Source: CAWCUK01 sp963798775
Lineage (GTDB): Bacteria; Bacteroidota; Ignavibacteria; Ignavibacteriales; Ignavibacteriaceae
DNA length: 64,000 bases
Assembly: GCA_963798775.1 (NCBI GenBank)
Contig: CAWCUK010000002.1
Coordinates: 119,310 to 183,309, forward strand
Direction of reading: 5' to 3'
Shown in pieces: positions 47,835 to 57,686 of this stretch. The translations under genes were made by a program, and so were the position numbers. The notes beneath the pieces are model-generated. The model saw nothing but the letters and a program-made list of their open reading frames with translations. It did no database searches and was not told where the DNA came from. How positions within the stretch are numbered: position 1 is the first letter of the stretch; the number at the start of each line of letters is the position of its first letter.

Positions 47835-48808
47835 GTCCGGAAGAAATAATAAAAAAAGGTAAAGAAGTAATTAAAATAGAATCGGAAGCCATTGCCGATT
47901 TAGTTAACAGCATAAATGAAGAATTTGTAAAAGCGGTAGAAGTAATTTATAAATGCGGAGGAAGAGTAGTTTTAACGGGAATGGGCAAATCCGGATTAAT
48001 TGCACGTAAAATTGTGGCAACGTTAAATTCAACCGGAACCGCCGCTATTTATCTGCATCCGACTGACGCGCTGCACGGTGACTTAGGTATGGTAAGAAAA
48101 GAGGATGTTGTAATTCTTATTTCTAAAAGCGGTGAAACTGAAGAAATATCTAATCTTCTGCCGATGCTTAAAAGATTAAATGTAAAACTTATAGCGATGG
48201 CCGGAAGTAAAGAAACTAAACTCGGCCGCCAGTGTGATATCTTTTTAAATATTGGAGTAAAAGAAGAAGCTTGTCCTCATGATTTAGCTCCCACATCTTC
48301 CACCACGGCTACTTTAGTTATGGGAGACGCGCTTTCTGTGGCGCTTCTGCAGAAAAGAGGATTTACTGCCGAAGATTTTGCTTTTCTTCATCCCGGCGGA
48401 AGTCTCGGGAAAAGACTTTCTCTCGAAATTAGAGAAATAATGATAACCGGCGAAAATATTCCTAAAGTACATCAGGATGAATCTATTAAAGATGTAATTC
48501 TTGAAATTACTTCTAAACGATTAGGAACAACTTGTGTTGTTAACGATGATGAAGAATTAATAGGAGTTATAACCGATGGCGATTTAAGAAGAGTTTTAGA
48601 AAAAACTTTAGATATAAAAGATTTAAAAGCAAAAGACATAATGACGACAAAACCGAAAGTAATGCGCCCGAATCTACTTGCTTCGTTCGCGCTTCAGCAA
48701 ATGGAAAATTTTAAAATTACTTCATTAATAATTGTGGAAGAAGATCATAAACCGAAGGGAATTCTTCATCTGCATGATTTAATAAATCTCGGTTTGCGGC
48801 AAAGATGA
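47831..48808 (+). CDS. kdsD: Arabinose-5-phosphate isomerase (KpsF/GutQ type)
   Basis: Makes arabinose-5-phosphate, the substrate of kdsA. The 325 residues hold a SIS domain (about 30-170) with GMGKSGLIARKIVATLNSTG and HPTDALHGDLGMV, then two CBS domains (about 205-325). The start is TTG 47831, overlapping the previous stop (TTGA); LptC follows with a four-base overlap. Complete. Confidence 0.95.
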   Translation: MSPEEIIKKGKEVIKIESEAIADLVNSINEEFVKAVEVIYKCGGRVVLTGMGKSGLIARKIVATLNSTGTAAIYLHPTDALHGDLGMVRKEDVVILISKSGETEEISNLLPMLKRLNVKLIAMAGSKETKLGRQCDIFLNIGVKEEACPHDLAPTSSTTATLVMGDALSVALLQKRGFTAEDFAFLHPGGSLGKRLSLEIREIMITGENIPKVHQDESIKDVILEITSKRLGTTCVVNDDEELIGVITDGDLRRVLEKTLDIKDLKAKDIMTTKPKVMRPNLLASFALQQMENFKITSLIIVEEDHKPKGILHLHDLINLGLRQR

Positions 48809-49341
48809 AATATTTTGCAATTTTTTTATTCTTAGTTATTATAGCTGGCTGCAGTGAAGATAAAGTTAAACCTTTAATAGATAAAACAATTAATACCGAG
48901 GAACTGCCTGCGCAGGAAAGTTGGCATTCTATTGTTACTTTTACTGATTCCGGAAAAACAAAAGCAATTTTGCATGCCGGGCATTTAAGAGTTTTTACTG
49001 AATCGAAACAAACACTTCTTGATAGTAATATTCAGGTAGATTTTTTTGATAAAGAGGAACATAAAACTACTACACTTACCGCAAAATCCGGTTGGGTTGA
49101 TGATGAAACTCAAGATCTTTATGCGAAAGACAGTGTGGTTGTAGTTAGTGACAGCGGAGTTGTAATTTCAACGGAAGAATTAAAATGGCGGAATGAGGAT
49201 AGAAAAATTGTCTCCAATAAATTTGTAACCATTGTTTCTCCGAAAGAAAAAATACAAGGATACGGTTTTGAATCGGACCAGCAGCTAAGAAATTACACTA
49301 TTTATAATATAACTTATATTACCCGACGAGATACACTTTAA
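48805..49341 (+). CDS. lptC: LptC-like LPS-export protein
   Basis: Envelope lipoprotein that bridges the inner-membrane LPS exporter to periplasmic LptA. The signal peptide ends in lipobox IAGC (Cys16). The rest is predicted beta strands (LTAKSGWVDDETQDLYAKD, ISTEELKWRNEDRKIVSNKF), the LptC fold. Overlaps kdsD by four bases and lies 10 bases before the OstA-like gene and in a run with lptB, which supports the role. Lipobox lipoprotein topology is typical of this group and differs from the single-helix LptC of E. coli. Confidence 0.88.
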   Translation: MKYFAIFLFLVIIAGCSEDKVKPLIDKTINTEELPAQESWHSIVTFTDSGKTKAILHAGHLRVFTESKQTLLDSNIQVDFFDKEEHKTTTLTAKSGWVDDETQDLYAKDSVVVVSDSGVVISTEELKWRNEDRKIVSNKFVTIVSPKEKIQGYGFESDQQLRNYTIYNITYITRRDTL

Positions 49342-49351
49342 GAAAATTTGA

Positions 49352-50815
49352 ATGAGCAAATATTTAATAATAATATTATTTTTACTTTCTATTAATTCCG
49401 TTATAGCGCAGGAGCAAGATTATATAACTGTTGTCGGCGATAGTTTAGTCGGAAAAACTATTAGCGGGGAAACAATTCGGGAAGTTTACGGAAATGTAGT
49501 TTTAACTCAAGGCGATGTTAAAATTACATGTAATAAAGCCATTCAATATATTTCAAAAAATAACGCTGAACTTATCGGAAATGTAATCGCGAAGCAGGAT
49601 AGTTTAACTATTACTACAGAACATGGATTTTATTACGGCGATGAAAAAAAAGCCGAGTCGGATACCGGTGTAACTTTAGACGATAAGAAAGTAATTTTAA
49701 CCGCCAAAGTAGGCGAATATTTTTTTGATGCCGATAAAGCATTTTTTCGCGATAGTGTTACTTTATATGATACTACAACAACTCTTACATCCGATACTCT
49801 TTATTATTACAAGAAAGAAAATAAAGCTATCGCGGTAAGTAAAGTAAAAATTGTTGATCAGGATAATATTATTAACGCCGATAGTTTAGTTCATTTTAGA
49901 GAATCAAGAGAAACTATTGCGGATAATAATGTTAGAATCAGAAACAAAAGCAATAATGTAATTATCTTTGGAAATCATTTAGAAGATTATTCAGATCGGA
50001 ACTATTCTCTGATAAATGAAAATCCGCTTTTAATGCAGATTGACACTACTTATTTGAAATCTGATTCGCTTCAAGTAGATTCGTTAACTCAAGACAGCTT
50101 ACAGTCTAATATTCGGTTAGATACGCTGATAATAAGATCTAAAATAATGGAAGCTCATAGAGACACTTCCAACATTTTTATAGCCAGAGATTCGGTAGAA
50201 ATTTGGCGAGGAGAATTTGCTTCAAAAAATGATTTAACTATTTATTATCGTACCGATGAAAAAATAATTACGGCCAAAGTTAACCGGCAGGCGCCGCAGC
50301 CGATTATCTGGTATGAAAATTCCCAATTAACCGGAGACTCTGTAACTATTTTTTTAAGGGATAATAAAATAAAACTACTTCAAGTTGATACGGACGCTTT
50401 TATTCTTTCACATAGCGAAGAGTTTCCTCAACGTTTCGATCAGATTTCCGGGAGAAGAGTAAACATAAATTTTGATGAAAGCGGAATAAGCAGCACAGAA
50501 GTTGAAGGAAGTGTTTACAGCATTTATTACGTTTATGAGGATAGTCTGGGTAACGGATTAATAAAATCTTCCTCACAATCAGCTAAAATTAACTTTGTTG
50601 ATAAAAAAGTAAATTCAGTTAAATTATACGGATCACCAAACAGCGAATATTATCCCGAGAAAATGGTAGAAGGAAATGAACTTTCATATCTTTTACCGGA
50701 GTATAATTTTTACACTAACCGTCCCACAAAAAAAATGCTGTTGAAAAATTATTCAGAGTTTAATTCAGCAATTACAGACAAGAAAGAAAATGGAAACAAC
50801 AACTTTAAGAAGTGA
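49352..50815 (+). CDS. OstA/LptA-like periplasmic LPS-transport protein
   Basis: Exported 487-residue protein with signal peptide (1-19). Repeated beta elements such as NVVLTQGDVKITCNKAIQYI and GNVIAKQDSLTITTEHGFYY match the OstA fold of LptA. The length is about three times E. coli LptA, so the beta-jellyroll is extended, perhaps to span more of the periplasm; the C-terminal half is not assigned. It lies between lptC and lptB and overlaps lptB by 26 bases. Could alternatively be an LptD N-terminal relative, but no barrel is seen. Confidence 0.85.
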   Translation: MSKYLIIILFLLSINSVIAQEQDYITVVGDSLVGKTISGETIREVYGNVVLTQGDVKITCNKAIQYISKNNAELIGNVIAKQDSLTITTEHGFYYGDEKKAESDTGVTLDDKKVILTAKVGEYFFDADKAFFRDSVTLYDTTTTLTSDTLYYYKKENKAIAVSKVKIVDQDNIINADSLVHFRESRETIADNNVRIRNKSNNVIIFGNHLEDYSDRNYSLINENPLLMQIDTTYLKSDSLQVDSLTQDSLQSNIRLDTLIIRSKIMEAHRDTSNIFIARDSVEIWRGEFASKNDLTIYYRTDEKIITAKVNRQAPQPIIWYENSQLTGDSVTIFLRDNKIKLLQVDTDAFILSHSEEFPQRFDQISGRRVNINFDESGISSTEVEGSVYSIYYVYEDSLGNGLIKSSSQSAKINFVDKKVNSVKLYGSPNSEYYPEKMVEGNELSYLLPEYNFYTNRPTKKMLLKNYSEFNSAITDKKENGNNNFKK

Positions 50816-51527
50816 AGAATTAGTAAAAGTATATAAAAAGAGGACTGTAGTAAATAAGGCTTCGGTTGCGGTTTCAAAGGGAGAAATTGTAGGACTTTTG
50901 GGCCCTAACGGCGCCGGAAAAACTACTACATTTTATATGATAACCGGAATGATAAAGCCCGATAGCGGTAAAGTTTTTCTTGATAACCAAAATATTACAA
51001 AAGTACCTATGTATAAACGCGCACGAATGGGCGTCGGTTATTTACCTCAGGAAGCATCCATTTTTAGAAGATTGTCTGTGGAAGATAATCTAAAAGCAAT
51101 TTTGGAAATGACTAAACTTTCTCAGCAGCAGCGTAAAGAAAAAACCGAACAGCTTTTAGAAGAATTAAGCATTGCTCATATTCGTAAAAGTTTGGGATTT
51201 CAATTGAGCGGAGGGGAAAGAAGAAGAACAGAAATCGCGAGAGCGCTTGCAACCGATCCTGATTTCATTTTACTTGATGAACCTTTTGCCGGTGTAGATC
51301 CAATAGCGGTTGAAGATATTATGGTTATTGTCGCTAATTTAAAAAATAGGGGAATTGGTGTTTTAATTACCGATCATAATGTGCACGAAACTTTAAGCAT
51401 AGTTGATAAAGCTTATATTTTAATAAACGGAGTTATTTTTAAATTCGGCGGAGCGGAAGAACTTGCCGAAGACGCGGAAGTGAGAAAGCTTTATTTAGGA
51501 GAAAAATTTAAATTGGACAGATATTAA
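50790..51527 (+). CDS. lptB: LPS-export ABC transporter ATPase LptB
   Basis: Cytoplasmic ATPase that powers LPS extraction with LptFG. Length 245. Walker A GPNGAGKTTTFYMITGM, the Q loop GVGYLPQEASIFRRLSVEDNL, signature LSGGERRRTEIARALA and Walker B FILLDEPFAGVDP are the LptB pattern; ITDHNVHETL is also present. It overlaps the preceding gene by 26 bases. lptF and lptG are not in the window. The 3' end touches a convergent gene. Confidence 0.96.
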   Translation: METTTLRSEELVKVYKKRTVVNKASVAVSKGEIVGLLGPNGAGKTTTFYMITGMIKPDSGKVFLDNQNITKVPMYKRARMGVGYLPQEASIFRRLSVEDNLKAILEMTKLSQQQRKEKTEQLLEELSIAHIRKSLGFQLSGGERRRTEIARALATDPDFILLDEPFAGVDPIAVEDIMVIVANLKNRGIGVLITDHNVHETLSIVDKAYILINGVIFKFGGAEELAEDAEVRKLYLGEKFKLDRY

Positions 51528-52495
51528 TCGTGTGCAAGTCTATATCCAAATTTTAAAGCATAATCAGGATCGACGGACATTTTATGAATCTTCTTATAAA
51601 ATGATCCGAAAACTCCGTATCCTCCCGATACATTCGAGTAATCAGTTTGATCTAACAAAACAGTGTACCCGTCCAGGAAAGTCTGTAAAGATAAATAATA
51701 CGGAGCGAGACTATTATCAAGAATGAATAATTCAAACTCCGCGTTAACTATATAATAGGAATTTTTATCAGAATCACCGACCGAAATATTTGCGAAGGTT
51801 TCATTTATTGCCTCCATCGGATAATTTAATTCAGTGTTTGAAATAATTATCGGATAATTTGCTTTTCTTTCATTTCCACTATTAAAATAAGAAAGCGGTA
51901 TTTCTTTTGAGTCGTATAATTTTTTTTTACCGGTATCTTTGTAATAATAAATAGTAAGTTTAGGTAAATATAGAATGGGAAAGTTTTTTACATCTAAAAT
52001 TTGCCAAACCAGTTTTGCTCCCGAAGGATTATCATAAATAGTAAAATCACTCTGTACTTCGTTTACATTAAATGAAAGTGTATTGGAACGCGGAGTTTTT
52101 GTTGAAGCGAATAAATGAACAGAATCTCCCAAATCAGCTTCAATGTTTAAAATTTTGTTAGGTAATGGTTTTAAATTAGTCGCATAATAAAGATGCTCCC
52201 CATTAGCTGCTCCCGAACTTGTATCCGAAATTTCTTGTAAAACAAAAATTGAATCGTTATAGGCGATTTTAACACTTGCTCCGCTTACAGATAAATTTCC
52301 GGAATATGCTCCCGGATCATATCCCTTTACATTAAATGTTTTATAAATTTGAGCAAATTGAAAAGTTGTATCACCGTCTAAAATACAGTATAAAACATAT
52401 TGCTGTTTAAAATCAGTTTTAGAACTAAAAGAATTTTCACAAGAAAAATTAATGATGCTCCCAAATAACAAGCAGAATAAGAATAGTTTTTTCAT
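51524..52495 (-). CDS. DUF4249-type lipoprotein
   Basis: Lipoprotein of 323 residues with signal peptide and lipobox FSC (Cys19), then a beta-rich domain as in DUF4249. It overlaps the TonB-receptor gene upstream by four bases, the usual arrangement for DUF4249 proteins in Bacteroidota, where they probably assist an outer-membrane receptor. The ligand is unknown. Confidence 0.8.
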   Translation of the reverse strand: MKKLFLFCLLFGSIINFSCENSFSSKTDFKQQYVLYCILDGDTTFQFAQIYKTFNVKGYDPGAYSGNLSVSGASVKIAYNDSIFVLQEISDTSSGAANGEHLYYATNLKPLPNKILNIEADLGDSVHLFASTKTPRSNTLSFNVNEVQSDFTIYDNPSGAKLVWQILDVKNFPILYLPKLTIYYYKDTGKKKLYDSKEIPLSYFNSGNERKANYPIIISNTELNYPMEAINETFANISVGDSDKNSYYIVNAEFELFILDNSLAPYYLSLQTFLDGYTVLLDQTDYSNVSGGYGVFGSFYKKIHKMSVDPDYALKFGYRLAHD

Positions 52496-54723
52496 ATTTC
52501 CACCCTTAAAGTTGCAGTAGGAAGAAAAGGGAGCATGTTAATTCGTTCTCCCGTTTTTCTATTGAAGTAGAAAATGTTCTTGCGGTTATAAACATTTATA
52601 GCGCTGATATTTAAATCAATTTTCATAAAGTATAAAATGAATTTTTTAGAAATACTTAAATCCAACCTGTGGTAATCCGGAAGATGAGCAATATTTCTAT
52701 CTGATAAAATTGTAAAAGCATTATAAAAATATTGTCGTGTATCTAAATCGGCAAAATTAAGTTTATTATAATATCCAACAATTTGGGTAAAAGGTAATCC
52801 TGAGCTGTAAGTCCAAATAGCACTTGCCACCCAATTTGCTCCCAAATTAATTTCTAAACTGAAATTTAAGTTATTGCGGGAATCATACCGAGGATGGTAC
52901 TTTACGCCATAAACTTCTTTATATGAATCTGAATAAGCGTATGCTCCCGAAAAAGAAAATGGAAATAAATTATATTTTACAGATACTTCCATTCCGCCGG
53001 CTTCACCGTTTCCCGAAACTAAATCCGGATCTTTGGGAAAATATTTCCTTTCATTAATAGCGGGTAAGTTTTTTATATATTTATAATAACCCTCAATAGT
53101 TAAAGTTGTATTTGGAATAAAAAGAACTTCTAAACCGGCGATATAATGAAATGCTGTCGGGGGATTTAAATATTTGGGAATAATAATCCAAGGCTCAAAA
53201 ATACTAATAACTTCATTTTCATCGGAAATGGTGGCAAGCTCTTGCCTGTAAACTCCAATTGCTCCCGTTAAAGATGCTCCGGAAAATAAATCTTTTTTCA
53301 AATTTATTCTCGGCTCTAAGGAAAATTGTCCGGCGGTTCCGGCAGCAAGTCTGGTTAAATTAAATCTTGTTCCAAAATCCGCCGAAAATCCATTTTTACT
53401 TTTAATAAAATATTTTCCGTAGAAACTAACATTTGTACCGCTTTCCTCGACATTTGAAATTGCTCCGCGGATATTTTCTAAAAAAAGATTTGATTTTATA
53501 CTCATAAATTTAATTCCGGTGGCAATCTCATTTTTATTTTCGAAGATATATGATAAATCGGCTTTTAAAGTAACATCGTTAAGTTCATTTATTTTAGATC
53601 TGGTGGAACTTTGATTTGGAATTACTTCTCCCTTAAAATTACTTGAACCGACATTGACCTCATAAAAAATTGAACTGCCGGGAATCCACTGATAATATTT
53701 AAGTCCGAATAATCTATTGCTCCATTTAAAATCTTCTTTCAAAGGATCGTTATTGTTGATAACATCGTTACTTAAAAATCCGCTTACAAAAAATTTAGCG
53801 TCAGGCATAAATTGTGGATTGGAATAATTTACTTTGAAAGACGCGTCATAAAAATTGATGGGAATATTTTGATTATTCAAAAACTTTTTGAGTATTTTAT
53901 TGTTGTAGCTTTTTCTTCCGGTTATTAAAAAGGATCCGCCGGGAATAGGCCCTTCCGCTAAAATTTTTCCCGATAAAAAGCTTCCTCCGGCAAGTGCGCC
54001 AAAATTATTTTTATCCCCGTCCTTAGTAACTATTCTTAAAAGTGAAGAAATTCTTCCCGCGTATTCCGCGGTAAATCCGCCTTTATAAAACTCAACAAAA
54101 TTTATCATATCAGGATCAATAACACTAAATAATCCAAACGCATGAAAAGGATTGTAAATTGGAATATCGTTTAATAAAACTAAATTTTGATTGCTTGCGC
54201 CGCCGCGAACATAATATCTTGCGGAAATATCCCCGGTTGTCTGTACGCCCGGCAGAGTCTGCAAAGATCGAAAAATATCAGTTTCAACTCCTTTAGGAAG
54301 AGTTTCTAAACGGCGGACAAATATTCGATCTACACTAATTTCCGGTCTGCCTTCGTGGATATATTTTTCCCCGGTTTTTTCCACTCCCGAAATGGTAATC
54401 GCTGAAGGCATTAAGGGGATTTTTATTTCTGTTATTGTTTGTGATTTAATATTGACTTTAACTGATTTGGAACTATAACCTACATAAGAAACAACTACAG
54501 TATAAATTTTTCCTGAAGGTATGGAAGCCACAAAAAAATAGCCGCGTCCGTCAGTTGAAGTTCCGGTTTTTAATTCTTTTATATAAATGTTGCCGTAAGC
54601 AAGAGGTTCTCCGGTTGTGGAATCCGTTACGAAACCCTTTAACGAACCTTTTCCTTGCGCATATAAAGAAGGAAAATTAAGTAGGAAAATAAAAATTGAT
54701 AAATATAGTAAACATTTTAACAT
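52492..54723 (-). CDS. TonB-dependent receptor with carboxypeptidase-like N-domain
   Basis: Outer-membrane receptor of 743 residues. After the signal peptide (1-22) comes a CarboxypepD_reg-like domain (GKGSLKGFVTDSTTGEPLAYGNIYI, about 25-105), then a plug domain (LPGVQTTGDISARYYVRGGASN, about 130-230), and a beta barrel ending in PTATLRVEI with a C-terminal hydrophobic strand. It is shorter than SusC-type receptors and is partnered with the DUF4249 lipoprotein. The ligand is unknown. No regulator or enzyme adjacent suggests one. Confidence 0.88.
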   Translation of the reverse strand: MLKCLLYLSIFIFLLNFPSLYAQGKGSLKGFVTDSTTGEPLAYGNIYIKELKTGTSTDGRGYFFVASIPSGKIYTVVVSYVGYSSKSVKVNIKSQTITEIKIPLMPSAITISGVEKTGEKYIHEGRPEISVDRIFVRRLETLPKGVETDIFRSLQTLPGVQTTGDISARYYVRGGASNQNLVLLNDIPIYNPFHAFGLFSVIDPDMINFVEFYKGGFTAEYAGRISSLLRIVTKDGDKNNFGALAGGSFLSGKILAEGPIPGGSFLITGRKSYNNKILKKFLNNQNIPINFYDASFKVNYSNPQFMPDAKFFVSGFLSNDVINNNDPLKEDFKWSNRLFGLKYYQWIPGSSIFYEVNVGSSNFKGEVIPNQSSTRSKINELNDVTLKADLSYIFENKNEIATGIKFMSIKSNLFLENIRGAISNVEESGTNVSFYGKYFIKSKNGFSADFGTRFNLTRLAAGTAGQFSLEPRINLKKDLFSGASLTGAIGVYRQELATISDENEVISIFEPWIIIPKYLNPPTAFHYIAGLEVLFIPNTTLTIEGYYKYIKNLPAINERKYFPKDPDLVSGNGEAGGMEVSVKYNLFPFSFSGAYAYSDSYKEVYGVKYHPRYDSRNNLNFSLEINLGANWVASAIWTYSSGLPFTQIVGYYNKLNFADLDTRQYFYNAFTILSDRNIAHLPDYHRLDLSISKKFILYFMKIDLNISAINVYNRKNIFYFNRKTGERINMLPFLPTATLRVEI

Positions 54724-54826
54724 TTGGGATAGCTTTCTTTATAAAAAGTTTACTTACCTGAAAAGTTATATTAATAAATATAAACGAATTAAAAAGAACA
54801 GCAACAATGGGAATAATATCTTCTTC

Positions 54827-56365
54827 TTACTCAAAATGTTTGGAAGAATTCCATATTTGCGTAATCGGAATATAAATATCCCGACAAATATAAACGGGCA
54901 AGTTATTTTCATAAGGCATAGCATATTTTGATTTTATTACTGCAATTTTTTTTACTAATCTGCACGCCTTTAAATGATCCGCTTTATTTCCTCCAATAAC
55001 AATTACAGTAGTTACTTTATTATTGCCGTAACCCCACAGCCAATAAGAATTATGTGGTGAAATGACTTTGGGCAGCGGAAATTTTCTACTGTAATATTCC
55101 AACGCGCCGGCTTCACCATAATTGCCGGCAAATATTACAGTGGAATTTTTTTCAGTATCGGGAATAGTTTGGTAAACTTTAGATAATGTTGCGGCCATAT
55201 TTTCCCAACCAAACATATCCGCAAAAAATTGTGGAAGTATTTCGGTATCTTTTGCCTCCGAGGATGAGGGTTGTATATGTAATGTCCGAGAATATTCCGC
55301 GTAAACAGGCGGGGGTAAAATAGGGAGCGAAAACGGCATTAACATAATACCGCTTAAAAAGATTATAGAAGGGAGGACAAATTTAACGCGGTTCCAATAT
55401 TTTTGTGTAATAATATTTTCAAAAAAAATTCCGCCGGCGGGGAAAAGCAGCATTAAAGCAGAAGAAAGATATTCGGCTTTACTGTGTCCATTAATAAGAA
55501 GAATAATAAAAGTAACAGCAAAAATTATTGAAAGCGGCATAAATTTTTTCCCTTCTTTACTGAAGAACGGATAAAAAAAGCCTGCCGTATAAATTGGAAA
55601 AGCTAAGGGATTATGAATTAAAAGTACACCAAAAATGAAATCGGATCTAGTAATAGAGGAATATTTATACGCGGTGGCGTTTCTAATAAATTCCAAGTGA
55701 GCAAAATTATTCTGGAGATTCCAGATTATAAAAGGCAGAAAAATAATCATAGCAATAGCAGCCGTAATATAAGGCCATCTAGTAACTGTATATTTTCGGA
55801 ATGGGGGGAATAAAAAAGAAACTGATATTCCGGCGCATAACCAAACAGCACTAACTTTATTTAGTAAGGCAATTCCCAGAACTATTCCCAAAATTATCCA
55901 GAGATAATTATCTTTAAATTTTATTAACCTTATTAAGAGGTAGGCAGAAACCATCCATAAGAAAATATCAAAACTGTTCATTGAGTAAAAAGTATTAATT
56001 CCAAGAAAAATAGGGGTGAGCAGAATTGCCGAAGAAGTTAATACTAAAGCAAATTTCCTGCCGTTCATCTCAATAGTTATTAATCCTGCAATAAAAATTG
56101 TTAGCGATGAAAGAAAGGCAGGTATAATGCGAAGAGAAAATAATGAATCACCGAATAAAAATTTATTAACAGCTAAAATAAAAATGGAAAACGGCGGATG
56201 ATCAACATAGCCGAAGGAAAGATGATTTGCGCAAGCTAAATAATAAAATTCGTCACGGAAAATTCCATAATGGGTAACGGCATTTACAATAAGATGAACT
56301 AAAAGAGAAAGTAGAGAGAATACTGCTATTATTAAAATATCCCCGGAAAGATAACTCTTCTTCAT
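54827..56365 (-). CDS. GT39-family membrane glycosyltransferase
   Basis: Multi-pass membrane protein of 512 residues (about ten helices in the first 370, then a soluble domain) of the dolichol-phosphate-mannose/ArnT-like GT39 superfamily. YGIFRDEFYYLACANHLSFG and YVDHPPFS hold the catalytic Asp/Glu and the conserved substrate loop. It transfers a sugar from a lipid-phosphate carrier to a target in the periplasm. The start is ATG 56365 (GAGG upstream); the longer frame begins with TTG at 56419. The target is unknown. Confidence 0.87.
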   Translation of the reverse strand: MKKSYLSGDILIIAVFSLLSLLVHLIVNAVTHYGIFRDEFYYLACANHLSFGYVDHPPFSIFILAVNKFLFGDSLFSLRIIPAFLSSLTIFIAGLITIEMNGRKFALVLTSSAILLTPIFLGINTFYSMNSFDIFLWMVSAYLLIRLIKFKDNYLWIILGIVLGIALLNKVSAVWLCAGISVSFLFPPFRKYTVTRWPYITAAIAMIIFLPFIIWNLQNNFAHLEFIRNATAYKYSSITRSDFIFGVLLIHNPLAFPIYTAGFFYPFFSKEGKKFMPLSIIFAVTFIILLINGHSKAEYLSSALMLLFPAGGIFFENIITQKYWNRVKFVLPSIIFLSGIMLMPFSLPILPPPVYAEYSRTLHIQPSSSEAKDTEILPQFFADMFGWENMAATLSKVYQTIPDTEKNSTVIFAGNYGEAGALEYYSRKFPLPKVISPHNSYWLWGYGNNKVTTVIVIGGNKADHLKACRLVKKIAVIKSKYAMPYENNLPVYICRDIYIPITQIWNSSKHFE

Positions 56366-56680
56366 TTTAATTTTTCCTCTAATTACAATTAAAAAATAGA
56401 GAATTATTTTGAGGAACAAAAATTATTTCTCTTTTATAAGATTATCGTTTCTCAGGAAAGTTAATTTCTACGGTAGATGTCGGATTATCATAACAACTTT
56501 GTTCCACGCAAAAAATAGATCCTAAAGTACCGAATTAATTTCATTGAGTTTTGAGGCCGGGTATTTATAAAATTATACATCTAGCAAAAATATCATTACA
56601 TGTTTTTATAAAAACTTTAAATATAATTTATTTCGGGGTTGAGCGGGGAGTTTTTCTTATTTATTTTTAGCGAAAATATT
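56366..56680. other. Intergenic stretch with nothing recognised
   Basis: AT-rich. No gene, repeat, RNA or strong promoter boxes are seen on either strand. Confidence 0.5.
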
Positions 56681-56830
56681 ATGAAGAAGCTTTACATTTT
56701 TTTCATTACTCTGTTTTTTCATTTACCCTTTTTGCCCAAAACGTTCCGCCTAAAAGACCATTTAGAGCCGTATGGGTAGCAAGTGTAAATAATATAGATT
56801 GGCCTACCAGTAAATTTTTATCGCCGGCTT
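56681..56830 (+). pseudogene. 5' remnant of a GHL10/DUF187-type glycoside hydrolase
   Basis: ATG 56681 starts a signal peptide (MKKLYIFFITLFF) whose frame is lost at a T run (56714-56719, six Ts where seven would keep frame). The next frame reads FTLFAQNVPPKRPFRAVW, then VASVNNIDWPTSKFLSPA, the N-terminus of the GHL10 (DUF187/YngK-like) family. The match stops abruptly at about 56830, where sequence of an opposing gene begins. At least 300 residues are missing. It is a truncated gene. Confidence 0.75.
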
Positions 56831-57643
56831 TCCGCGGATTTTCTTATATCAATAAAAGCAACATTATTTTCTTTAAAAATATCGGAAACTAATTTTTCAT
56901 TTAAGAAGAAGGAAGGAATAAAAGGATTTTCTATTTTTCTCCTCTTCGGTGGGCAACACCATTTTGGGGGAACTTAAATAGTTTATATAATCCTGCCAAT
57001 GTTCCATTGTAAAAGCGCTTGGAGTAAATAAAATTGCCTTAGCGCCTTCTTCTTTAGCTGTAATAGTTTTTATTCTTGTAGAGGAATATTTCGTAGGTTT
57101 TATTCCGTTAAAATAAGAAGTATTATCGCTTTCGGGTTCGCCCATAAGAACAATTACAATTTTATCTTTCACATTAAGATTAGAATAGTCGTTAAAATTA
57201 TATGCTTCCGCTTTGATTCCGAATCCGGCAAACACAACGGGCGCGTATATATCCGCCGATTGAGATTCTCCGAAAACGCGAAAGAAATTTGTTAGATAAT
57301 TATATTTAACAGAATCAGTCTAATTTCCGCTGAAAAAAGTTAAAGTAGAATTAGAATCTAAATAAGATGAAATAAGTTTAAAATTTTCAAAGTACGTTCC
57401 GTTATCGCCGCCGGGTTTTATTCCGGTTTTACTTAACTCTGTACTTAAATAAAGGGCCGCTAAATCAGCGCCTCTGGTTGTCGCTTCTCTTCCTTCAAGT
57501 TCATCGCTGGCAAGAAAAGTTAGGTTGGCTTTTATATCATTTTTGCTGATTAAAGACGCATGAGAATTTTCTTTAGTTATATTTTCAGATGTTGAACAGC
57601 CGATTATATAAAAAGAAAAAATTAAAGGCAGAAAATGTTTCAA
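56830..57643 (-). pseudogene. Broken M28-like peptidase lipoprotein, 3' half lost
   Basis: Signal peptide with lipobox IIGC (Cys16), then LTFLASDELEGREATTRGADLAALYL, the start of M28/PA-domain aminopeptidases. A TAG at 57320-57322 interrupts after FFSGN; the same frame continues as VVFAGFGIKAEAYNFNDYS and AKEEGAKAILFTPSA, the PA domain. A further shift at a T run (56934-56938) enters IENPFIPSFFLNEKLVSDIF, and the sequence ends at about 56830. The zinc-binding peptidase half is missing. Start TTG 57643. It is not functional as a peptidase. Confidence 0.8.
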
Positions 57644-57686
57644 TATTTTTGACTCAGAAAATAATTAATAAGTTTTGAAAATTCTT

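Noticed and set aside
52492..54723. SusCD-like polysaccharide utilisation pair
   Set aside because: The receptor is about 740 residues, shorter than SusC, and its partner is a DUF4249 lipoprotein, not SusD.
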